In this document: positions 53,581 through 61,576 of the stretch, one piece after another
How positions within the stretch are numbered: the first letter of the stretch is position 1
How the letters are laid out: each line of letters begins with the position of its first letter
Assembly: GCF_008124885.1 (NCBI RefSeq)
Contig: NZ_VNHX01000003.1
Location: 1 to 64,000, forward strand
DNA from: Sphingobacterium allocomposti
GTDB lineage: Bacteria; Bacteroidota; Bacteroidia; Sphingobacteriales; Sphingobacteriaceae
Reading direction: 5' to 3'
Length of the DNA stretch: 64,000 nt
Notes under the pieces: generated by a model
The model's database searches: none
What the model saw: only the letters and a program-made list of their open reading frames with translations
What the model was told of the DNA's origin: nothing
Translations under genes and position numbers: made by a program

Positions 53581-55047
53581 TTATATGTTATCCCGTAGGT
53601 ATCCCCGGAAATTATCATGAAACTGCATCCCGTCGTCAAGCCTATATTTGCTCAGCTTGTTGTGCAGGGTCAGCCCCCATAGCACAAACTCGCAGAGGAA
53701 GTATACATCTTCCGGCTTTGTTTCCGGTTGGTAGCGTTGTATTATTGCATGAAGAGGCCCCACCTGATCCAATGTCTGTTTATAGTCCGTATCCCGTAGC
53801 TCATCGGACAGCTCGATACCATCCGACTCTAAGAACCACCCCACGATCTCATCGTAAGGATATTGCTCGTTCTCTTTCTCGAGCTTTTCTATCTTCGGAA
53901 ATAAGGTAGGGAACAGATTCTTTATGGCGCTTTCGATCAACTGTAGGGCGACCGCAGCAGCACCTTCCTGTTCGCCTTCGTACACCAGCTCTACCTTACC
54001 CGTTATCGCCGGTATAATGCCCATGAAGTCGCCCAACCGTACGGTGGTTGTCGTATCTCCGGTTTTCAGCATACGAAGCTCAGCAGTACTTAGCAGGTTT
54101 TGGAACGCTGTGATACTCATTCTCGCGCTGACACCGCTTTTTGCGTCGATATATTCGCTCTCCCTGGCTTCAAAGCTGATTTGCTCTATTATGTCGCGAG
54201 CGAGCTCTGGAACATAGATATGCTCTTTTTGCGCGGCTTCGAGGCCCGCTTCCTGCTCGGTGATCGTCTTCGCAACGGCCATAGACGTCGGGTAATGTGT
54301 CAGAATCTGCGATCCAATACGATCTTTCAACGGCGTCACAATGCTTCCTCTGTTGGTGTAGTCTTCCGGATTCGCAGTAAACACAAACTGCACATCCAAC
54401 GGCAACCGGAGCTTGAATCCTCTGATCTGAATATCGCCTTCCTGCAATATATTAAACAGGGCCACCTGAATGCGGGCCTGCAGGTCGGGCAGCTCGTTGA
54501 TTACAAAAATCGATCGGTTGGCCCGCGGAATCATCCCGAAATGGATCACCCTGTCGTCAGCATAACTTAACTTCAGGCTTGCAGCCTTGATAGGGTCAAC
54601 GTCACCGATCAGATCAGCCACCGTTACATCGGGGGTCGCCAGTTTTTCGGCGAAGCGCTCACTCCTATGCAGCCAGCTTATCGGTGTGTCATCTCCTTTT
54701 TCACGTAAAAGCTCATCGGCATAGCGCGATAGCGGGTTAAACGGGTCGTCATTTATTTCAGACCCCTCGACCACCGGGATGTATTCATCCAGCAATTGTA
54801 CCATCAATCGAGCCAGACGCGTCTTGGCCTGCCCCCGAAGTCCCAGTAAATTGATATTGTGCTTGGAAAGAATCGCACGTTGCAATTCCGGTATCACGGT
54901 ATGTTCATAGCCATGTACACCCTCGAACACCGTCTCCTGTGCACGTATTTTTCTTATCAGATTTTGACGCAGCTCTTCCTTTATGGTCTTTGGAGAGTAG
55001 CCGGCATCTTTTAATGCTCCAAACGTTTTGATCTTCGTATAATCCAT
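53581..55047 (-). CDS. MoxR/magnesium-chelatase-like AAA ATPase
   Basis: A 488-residue AAA+ ATPase of the magnesium-chelatase subunit I type. GLRGQAKTRLARL (about residues 69-81) is the P-loop in the GxxGxAKT form, FVINELPDLQARIQ (about 182) Walker B, and FTANPEDYTNRG (about 218) sensor 1. Partner gene for a VWA protein follows upstream, as usual for MoxR/VWA pairs. Such pairs act as metal-insertion or chaperone-type machines; the target is unknown. No other chelatase subunit is nearby. Confidence 0.9.
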   Translation of the reverse strand: MDYTKIKTFGALKDAGYSPKTIKEELRQNLIRKIRAQETVFEGVHGYEHTVIPELQRAILSKHNINLLGLRGQAKTRLARLMVQLLDEYIPVVEGSEINDDPFNPLSRYADELLREKGDDTPISWLHRSERFAEKLATPDVTVADLIGDVDPIKAASLKLSYADDRVIHFGMIPRANRSIFVINELPDLQARIQVALFNILQEGDIQIRGFKLRLPLDVQFVFTANPEDYTNRGSIVTPLKDRIGSQILTHYPTSMAVAKTITEQEAGLEAAQKEHIYVPELARDIIEQISFEARESEYIDAKSGVSARMSITAFQNLLSTAELRMLKTGDTTTTVRLGDFMGIIPAITGKVELVYEGEQEGAAAVALQLIESAIKNLFPTLFPKIEKLEKENEQYPYDEIVGWFLESDGIELSDELRDTDYKQTLDQVGPLHAIIQRYQPETKPEDVYFLCEFVLWGLTLHNKLSKYRLDDGMQFHDNFRGYLRDNI

Positions 55048-55176
55048 ATGTTTCTATTAAGGCGCAGACAACGTACCGTGCGGCTTCTCCTTACCCGTCC
55101 CGGTGCTGAACCGGCCGTAAGGGCTACGTCCCGTTGCCATTTGCGCAGTATTTTATGCTGTTCGTTAAAAAATCGC

Positions 55177-56298
55177 CTATCGGATTCTTTTTTTCCGATT
55201 TTGTTCATAATCCTCAAAAATCATTTCACCGAGGTCTCCCAACCCCGTGTAGTAGGCCTTGCCCCTATTGGAGGCCGTAAATTCATCAACAAATTCCTGC
55301 AGGTAGGGATCGGCAGTAATCATAAACGTGGTGATCGGTATCCCCAATTTACGTGCCTGTGCAGCCATGCTGTAGCATTTACTCGTGATAAAAGGATCTA
55401 AGCCCATCGGGTTTTTATAATAGCTACCATCAGGCATGTTCAGACAGCTCGGTTTACCGTCGGTAATCATAAAAATTTGCTTATTGGCATGCCGCTTCCG
55501 GCGCAATATATCCATCGCCAACTGCAGACCCGCGACCGTATTGGTATGAAATGGGCCTACCTGCAGATACGGCAGGTCTTTGATGGCTATGGGCCATGCA
55601 TCGTTACCAAATACAATGACGTCGAGGGAATCTTTAGGGTACCGCGTGAGAATAAGCTCCGACAGCGCCATAGCCACCTTTTTTGCCGGTGTGATACGGT
55701 CTTCGCCATAGAGGATCATGCTATGGCTGATATCGATCATCAGCACCGTACTCATTTGCGACTTGAACTGCGTGTCCTCCACGACAAGATCATTTTCCGA
55801 TAGGCTGAAGTCGCCGATTCCGTGATTGATCTGCGCATTTTTCAGGCTTTCCGTAACCGATATTTTCTCCAAGCTGTCCCCGTACTGGTAATCTCTAAAA
55901 TCGCCCGTATTCTCGTCGCTGCGCCCCTGATGGCTGGTCTTATGGTTGCCCGATTTACCCTTGCGCATCTTCCCGAAGATCTGTTCCAACGCATTCTTAC
56001 GCAGCGCTTTTTCCATCTTCGAGGTAATACCCATGCCGCCTTCGCCATCGAAACGGAGACGTTCTACGATGTATCCTTTATTTTTCAGGTCCGCTACGAA
56101 ATCGTCAATCGTATATTCGGGCGTCGTCAGCTTAAATTCCTTATCCAGCTGCCGCAACCAGTCGATGGCTTCATCGAAATCGCCGGACGTGTACGTAATC
56201 AGCTCCTTAAAAATATCGAATAGCTTGTCAAAAGGTGTCTGAAACGGCTCTTCATAGCTCTTAAAGACGAATCCCTTATTCCTTTTCGCATTTTTCAT
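55177..56298 (-). CDS. VWA-domain protein, partner of the AAA ATPase
   Basis: A 373-residue protein. A helical N-terminal region (about 1-180) contains SLEKISVTESLKNA, and a von Willebrand A domain (about 185-360) has the complete MIDAS: DISHSM (about 193), a Thr in FHTNTVAG and ITDGKPS (about 283). It probably docks with the MoxR-like ATPase, whose gene lies 129 bases downstream on the same strand, in the way of BchD/CoxE pairs. It should be cytoplasmic. The substrate is unknown. Confidence 0.9.
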   Translation of the reverse strand: MKNAKRNKGFVFKSYEEPFQTPFDKLFDIFKELITYTSGDFDEAIDWLRQLDKEFKLTTPEYTIDDFVADLKNKGYIVERLRFDGEGGMGITSKMEKALRKNALEQIFGKMRKGKSGNHKTSHQGRSDENTGDFRDYQYGDSLEKISVTESLKNAQINHGIGDFSLSENDLVVEDTQFKSQMSTVLMIDISHSMILYGEDRITPAKKVAMALSELILTRYPKDSLDVIVFGNDAWPIAIKDLPYLQVGPFHTNTVAGLQLAMDILRRKRHANKQIFMITDGKPSCLNMPDGSYYKNPMGLDPFITSKCYSMAAQARKLGIPITTFMITADPYLQEFVDEFTASNRGKAYYTGLGDLGEMIFEDYEQNRKKRIR

Positions 56299-57307
56299 TC
56301 AAATAATTGTCTATGAGTGTTCGAACTCCATTGTATAAATAAGCTCGTTACACCCGGTTTTTCCTTCAACGGGGATCAAACTATCAAGTTTATTCATTCC
56401 CCGGTGTTGTTTGAATAAACCATGATGGTTTCATTACAATAGCGGTAGCGGCAATGAAGTTTCCTCCTCTTCTGCACGTTCGTTACCGATCCCTATGCTA
56501 TCCCACCTGTTAATTTGTTTTTTCTCTTTGTTGTTCTTAAAGATCGCCGGCCATTATCGTCCGATTTGCCCGACAGCAATCAGCGGTGGCGCCCTTTTAT
56601 CCTCCCGTAGACCGGCGTCGGCATGTGCCCGCTCTTGGCGGCCAGCATATGACGTGATTCCACATGTTAAATTTACGATATAATACTGTTTATAAAGTCT
56701 TCAAAAAGCAAGATTATGAGAATGGTTGATTGCCTTCCGCTACATTCGGCTGTTGTACGGATAGAGATCCACTTTAAGAAGTCCTCTTATACCACCTCCA
56801 TACAGAACCATCAGGCCTCTCGGGCATGTTTACCTCCTTTGCCGTTTTTTCGAAAAAAATATCTACCTTTGAGAAACAACCTCTATTAATACTCCTATTT
56901 TCTTTTCGATCCATTCTCCAAAGTCAGTAGAAGTCCGCCGAAGTGCGTTCAAGTCCGTCGAAGTCCGTATCAACTAGTAGGCAACTTCACCTCTGTTCCG
57001 TATCAAGTTCGGGACAGCTTCGCTTCTTCTTCGGCTTTCATCCGGCTACGCTTCGGGTCAGGTACGGCGTCTTGGCGAAGGCGTGTCGCAGATCGCCCGA
57101 TGACACGCCCTTGCGGTTCCGACGTAGCCTCGCCCCGGCAGTGACCAATAGCCGAACGATCCTGTAACCAACCCGTTGGGAGGTTGACACATTTGCTATT
57201 AAAAAAGCTAAAATCAACTAATTTTTGTTATTTCGTATCCGTATGGCGCTATGCCATACCGATAAGGAGAAATATAGGGACGACCACCAATATGGATACA
57301 GACAGAG
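56299..57307. other. Gene-free 1-kb stretch
   Basis: No frame here looks like a gene on either strand. Near 56925-56975 short direct copies of AAGTCCGCCGAAGT and AAGTCCGTCGAAGT are found. No promoter, tRNA or repeat family of the other loci was recognised. Confidence 0.6.
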
Positions 57308-57751
57308 ATGAAACACTTTTTTAACGAGCTTTTTGATTATAGCCATCAGTGCAACCAGAACTTGATCGAGTTGATCATGAAAAATACCGGAACCTTGCCA
57401 GACAAGGTAATACAGCTATACAGCCACATATTGAATGCTCATCAGATCTGGAACAACCGGATCGATCCAGAGCAACCGCTTTTTGACGTCTGGCAGGTAC
57501 ATCCCGTCACAGGCTTCGTGTCTATTGAAAGCATGAACTACGACCATTCCCTGCGGTTATTGGAGCGTTGTAATTTGGACGAAGTTGTCCACTATAAAAC
57601 CAGCAAAGGACAAGCGCTTCGGTCGAGCACCCGGGATATCCTCTTCCACATCATCAACCATTCCACCTACCATCGTGCCCAGATTGCCACGGAGTTTAGA
57701 AACTGCGGACTGGAACCTCTGGTTACCGACTATATTGTGTACAAACGTTAA
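57308..57751 (+). CDS. DinB-fold protein
   Basis: A 147-residue DinB-superfamily protein. Metal-ligand His residues lie in LYSHILNAHQIWNNR (about 37-51) and FHIINHSTYHRAQIATEF (about 113-130). Its role may be a thiol-dependent enzyme or a damage-inducible protein; this cannot be told from sequence. It converges on the catalase-ankyrin operon, with only 21 bases between the stops. Confidence 0.85.
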   Translation: MKHFFNELFDYSHQCNQNLIELIMKNTGTLPDKVIQLYSHILNAHQIWNNRIDPEQPLFDVWQVHPVTGFVSIESMNYDHSLRLLERCNLDEVVHYKTSKGQALRSSTRDILFHIINHSTYHRAQIATEFRNCGLEPLVTDYIVYKR

Positions 57752-57772
57752 GACCGTTAGGATGCCTTTTGC

Positions 57773-58252
57773 CTAACTGTTAAGCAGGATTTCGACGCCT
57801 TCAACATTACCCTGCTGTACCGCCAGGTCCAGCGCTGTATGTCCTCTGTGATCTTTGATCTGTTTGTCTGCGCCGTAACTCAACAAAAGCTGCAGAACGT
57901 TATTCCGGCCAAACATTGCCGCGAACATCAGCGCCGTGCCACCGTTGCCATGCTGCCTATTGAGATCCGCCCCGCCGCTGATCAACAGTTCCACGATTTC
58001 GACATAGCCCTTGAAGCAGGCGCCCATAAGGGCCGTATTACCGCCATGATCCTGCTTGTTCGCGTCGGCTCCTGCTTCCAGGAGCAGGACAGCGGCTTCC
58101 CGCTGCCCGTTATAGCAGGCGATGATCAGGGGTGTGTAGCCCCGCGGGTCTTCCTGGTTGAGGTCTATCCCAGAAGCTATGGCATTTTTGAGCTCCCGGA
58201 TGTCGCCGCTACGGGCTGCTGCAAAAATCGCTGTATTTGCCAATGTATCCAT
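57773..58252 (-). CDS. Ankyrin-repeat protein next to the catalase gene
   Basis: A 159-residue protein of four to five ankyrin repeats (GYTPLIIACYNGQREAAVLL, GNTALMGACFKGYVEIVELL, GTALMFAAMFGRNNVLQLLL, HTALDLAVQQGNVEGVEILL). The catalase gene ends 24 bases upstream on the same strand. In several bacteria an ankyrin gene follows the catalase and is needed for its full activity, so a helper role is likely here. Confidence 0.9.
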   Translation of the reverse strand: MDTLANTAIFAAARSGDIRELKNAIASGIDLNQEDPRGYTPLIIACYNGQREAAVLLLEAGADANKQDHGGNTALMGACFKGYVEIVELLISGGADLNRQHGNGGTALMFAAMFGRNNVLQLLLSYGADKQIKDHRGHTALDLAVQQGNVEGVEILLNS

Positions 58253-58276
58253 ATGCTACCCTGCTTTCCTCTGCCC

Positions 58277-59905
58277 TTAATAAGGTTTAGATGGCTTCGC
58301 CTTATCCTCAGCCATGTCGACCGCCTGATTCGCATCGCCCACAGCGCCTGCCGTCTCTTTCATCCTTTCGGCTGCCGCCTGCAGACCGTCGGCCACACGC
58401 TGTCCGTATTCCTGATCACACTGAAAGAACATGCCCACCATCTTCTCCTGTATAGTTGTGTTGCAGTGCGACAACGCATCGGTAAGGTTAGCGATAAGAT
58501 CGTCCTTCTCCCACTGTTCCATATTCCGATAGGTCTCTCCTGCCTGCTTGAAGTCGTTCTGACGGTCGATCTTCTGCCGTACGAGCCGGGCCTCATAAAG
58601 CGGGTTATAATCTTTACCTGCTTTTGGTGCCTCGCGGAGCCCTCCCAACGACGAAGGTTCGTAATTGACGTGCGGGTTGGTGCCCGGGGCAATGTCCTGG
58701 TGGTAGGCCATCTGCCCGTCGCGTTGGTTGGTGGCAACATGAGCGATCGGGCGATTTATTGGCAGCTGCAGGTAATTTGTTCCCACCCGGTAACGCTGCG
58801 TGTCCGAATAGGAAAATGTCCGGCCTTGGAGCATCTTATCATCCGAAAAATCAAGCCCATCCACCAGCACGCCGGTTCCAAATGCAGACTGCTCTACCTC
58901 GGCGAAATAGTTGACCGGATTCCGGTTTAATGTCATCTTGCCTACGGGATACCATGGAAACTGTTCCTTCGGCCATAGCTTTGTATCGTCCAACGGGTCA
59001 AAATCCAGCTCGGGGTGGTCGTCGTCGCTCATTATCTGCACACATAGCTCCCACTCCGGATATTCCCCTCTTTCGATAGCCTCATAAAGATCCTGCGTAG
59101 CGTGGTTGAAGTTCTTTCCCTGGATTTCCTGCGCCTGCTGCGTCGTTAGGTTCTTTATACCCTGAAGGGGTTCCCAATGATACTTAACCAGAACCGCTTC
59201 GCCTTCTTTGTTCACCCACTTATAGGTGTTCACCCCCGAACCCTGCATATGCCGGTACGTCGCCGGAATTCCCCAGGGGGAGAACAAAAAGGTAATCATG
59301 TGCATAGCTTCCGGGGTATGGCTGATGAAATCGAACTGGCGTTCCGGATCCTGAATATTGGTTACTGGATCTGGTTTAAAGGCGTGTATAAAATCCGGAA
59401 ACTTGATGGCATCCCGTATAAAAAAAATCTTCAGATTGTTGCCTACCAGGTCCCAGTTGCCCTCCTCGGTGTACATTTTCACAGCAAACCCGCGTGGGTC
59501 GCGCAATGTCTCCGGCGAGTGGTTTCCGTGTATCACCGTCGAAAATCGAACAAACAGCGGAGTCGTCTTGCCTTTTTCCTGCAGAAACTTAGCCCGCGTA
59601 TACTTCGATATAGGCTCGTCGCCTACGGTACCATACGCTTCAAAGACACCATGGGCACCCGCCCCGCGGGCATGAACAACGCGTTCAGGAACCCGCTCTC
59701 TGTCGAAGTGCGACATCTTTTCTAAAAACTGGTAGTTTTCCAAAGTCGCCGGGCCACGGTTGCCTACGGTGCGTAGGTTCTGATTGTCGTATACCGGATG
59801 TCCCTGCCGCGTCGTCAAGATTGTTGAATTTTCCGCAGTAGGATCAGCTTGTCCCTGCCCCTCAGGCTTCCCTGAATTTATGCCGGAAGAAGAATGTTCT
59901 TTCAT
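58277..59905 (-). CDS. katA: Monofunctional haem catalase
   Basis: A 542-residue catalase that degrades H2O2. The active-site His is in [17 protein letters not shown] (about residue 68), the Asn region follows in [16 protein letters not shown], and [15 protein letters not shown] (about 345) holds the haem-ligand Tyr and nearby Arg. LYPNPQ-like C-terminal helices are present. The ATG at 59905 ([12 protein letters not shown]) is chosen; upstream in-frame codons lack family similarity. It heads the operon with the ankyrin gene. Confidence 0.95.
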   Translation of the reverse strand: MKEHSSSGINSGKPEGQGQADPTAENSTILTTRQGHPVYDNQNLRTVGNRGPATLENYQFLEKMSHFDRERVPERVVHARGAGAHGVFEAYGTVGDEPISKYTRAKFLQEKGKTTPLFVRFSTVIHGNHSPETLRDPRGFAVKMYTEEGNWDLVGNNLKIFFIRDAIKFPDFIHAFKPDPVTNIQDPERQFDFISHTPEAMHMITFLFSPWGIPATYRHMQGSGVNTYKWVNKEGEAVLVKYHWEPLQGIKNLTTQQAQEIQGKNFNHATQDLYEAIERGEYPEWELCVQIMSDDDHPELDFDPLDDTKLWPKEQFPWYPVGKMTLNRNPVNYFAEVEQSAFGTGVLVDGLDFSDDKMLQGRTFSYSDTQRYRVGTNYLQLPINRPIAHVATNQRDGQMAYHQDIAPGTNPHVNYEPSSLGGLREAPKAGKDYNPLYEARLVRQKIDRQNDFKQAGETYRNMEQWEKDDLIANLTDALSHCNTTIQEKMVGMFFQCDQEYGQRVADGLQAAAERMKETAGAVGDANQAVDMAEDKAKPSKPY

Positions 59906-60188
59906 AGCCTTAAAGTTTATATGTCGAAATCCACGCCCACATATAACAGCCCCGCTGCGCTTCATAGGCGTTCTTAGGCTATAGAACGGGGCTAAGGACA
60001 AAGGGTTTTAAAGTTTGTGAATTAGGCGAAACCAGCGCCAATCTTTACGTTTTTTTAAACTACTTTCCCATGAACAATGTAGGATAAACTAAAGATATTC
60101 TATATTTTAGATGAACGTCGCATCATCGAGCCTGCTGCCGGACAGCCGACGAAGCCCGGATGTTATTGAAATGATTAACAACAGACAT

Positions 60189-61277
60189 ATGAAAAGCATT
60201 TTATTAAGTATTGTACTGACTGCACTCGCTTGTCCGTCCTTTGCAACACAGCCCCTCAGGCTGGCCATCGCGGGATTAAGCCATGGACATGTAGACTGGA
60301 TTTTCAACCGGAAAGACAAAGACGATGTGCAGATAGCCGGTATATACGAGACAAATCCACAGCTGATAGCGCGTTATGCATCGCGCTACCAGCTGGACAC
60401 GGCCCTCTTCTTTACCGATCTAAATCAAATGCTTGATCAGGTGAAGCCCGATGCCGTGTCAGCCTTCGGCGCTATCAGCGAACATATCGCTGTAGTGCGG
60501 GCGTGTGCGCCGCGACGGATACATGTGATGGTGGAAAAGCCTTTGGCAACTACCCTCGAGGATGCCAAGGAGATAAGAGACCTGGCCGAGCAGCATCAGA
60601 TACATGTGCTGACAAATTTCGAAACGTCCTGGTACGAGAGCAACCAACAGATCAAAAGATTGCTTGACGACGGGCGCTTAGGTGAGGTGCGGAAAGTTAT
60701 AGTGAACGACGGGCATCAGGGGCCGAAAGAAATAGGCGTGAGCACTGCGTTTTTCGACATCCTGACCGATCCTAAGAAGAATGGAGCAGGCGCATTGGTC
60801 GATTTCGGGTGTTATGGGGCTAACCTCATGACCTGGCTGATGGGCGGCGAGCGGCCGATATCCGTCACGGCCGTGGCACACCAAAATAAGCCGGACATCT
60901 ATAAAGACGTGGACGACGAAGCCACCATCATTGTGCAATACCCGCGGGCGCAATGCATCATTCAGGCGTCCTGGAATTGGCCCTTTTCCAGAAAAGATAT
61001 GGAAGTATACGGTACGGAAGGCTACGCAATTGCTGCTGATGCGACCACGGTCCATCAACGTTTGGCTGACAGTCGTTCCTTAACAACCACGCGGCTACCG
61101 TCACGGCCGGCGCCGTTCGACGACCCGTTTTCTGTGTTAGCCCATGTGGTGAACGGCACACTGGTATTGGATAAGACCGATCACTATGGATTAGCGGTTA
61201 ACGTCGTCGCGGTGGAAATCCTCGAGGCTGCAATAAGGTCGGCGGCGGAAAGGAAAACTGTATTCCTGAAGAAATAG
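60189..61277 (+). CDS. Secreted Gfo/Idh/MocA-family oxidoreductase
   Basis: A 362-residue protein. A signal peptide (ILLSIVLTALACPSFA, to about 18) is followed by a Rossmann NAD(P) domain (LRLAIAGLSHGHVDWIF, about 22-38), with EKPLATTLEDAK (about 116) as the conserved catalytic Lys region. Such secreted members act on sugars or sugar acids in the periplasm. The N-terminal glycines are replaced in part (GLSHGH). The ATG at 60189 begins the signal peptide; the longer frame adds 26 residues. It is divergent from the catalase. Confidence 0.92.
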   Translation: MKSILLSIVLTALACPSFATQPLRLAIAGLSHGHVDWIFNRKDKDDVQIAGIYETNPQLIARYASRYQLDTALFFTDLNQMLDQVKPDAVSAFGAISEHIAVVRACAPRRIHVMVEKPLATTLEDAKEIRDLAEQHQIHVLTNFETSWYESNQQIKRLLDDGRLGEVRKVIVNDGHQGPKEIGVSTAFFDILTDPKKNGAGALVDFGCYGANLMTWLMGGERPISVTAVAHQNKPDIYKDVDDEATIIVQYPRAQCIIQASWNWPFSRKDMEVYGTEGYAIAADATTVHQRLADSRSLTTTRLPSRPAPFDDPFSVLAHVVNGTLVLDKTDHYGLAVNVVAVEILEAAIRSAAERKTVFLKK

Positions 61278-61576
61278 GCTGGGATAAAAAGCAGCAGATA
61301 AGCGCGGGCGGTCATGGTCCGATGGCAGCCGGCGCCGAAAAATTGAGATGTTAAAATCGGGTAATGATTAGCTAAAATAGACCTATGGACGTGTCGCTAT
61401 TGTCACTAGTTTTATAAAATTAAAAATAACGGCTTCGGATCATGTTCAAACAGTATTGCACGCTTCCATCCGTATACAAGGGAGAAGGTGCGTGACAGAC
61501 GACGACGTAGTCGCGGGCAGTCAAGGACGCACTGTTCGCCCCAGAAGCCGGTATTAACGGACAATAATTTAACGAC
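61278..61576. other. Intergene between the oxidoreductase and the arabinofuranosidase
   Basis: About 300 bases without a recognisable gene, promoter or repeat. The two flanking genes are on the same strand, so this may hold the promoter of the arabinofuranosidase. Confidence 0.5.

Noticed and set aside
53581..56298. A magnesium-chelatase or gas-vesicle operon
   Set aside because: Only an ATPase and a VWA protein are present; no large chelatase subunit or gas-vesicle genes are found.
57839..58930. A 363-codon plus-strand frame opposite the catalase and ankyrin genes
   Set aside because: It is antisense to two well-supported genes and has no domain or start signal.
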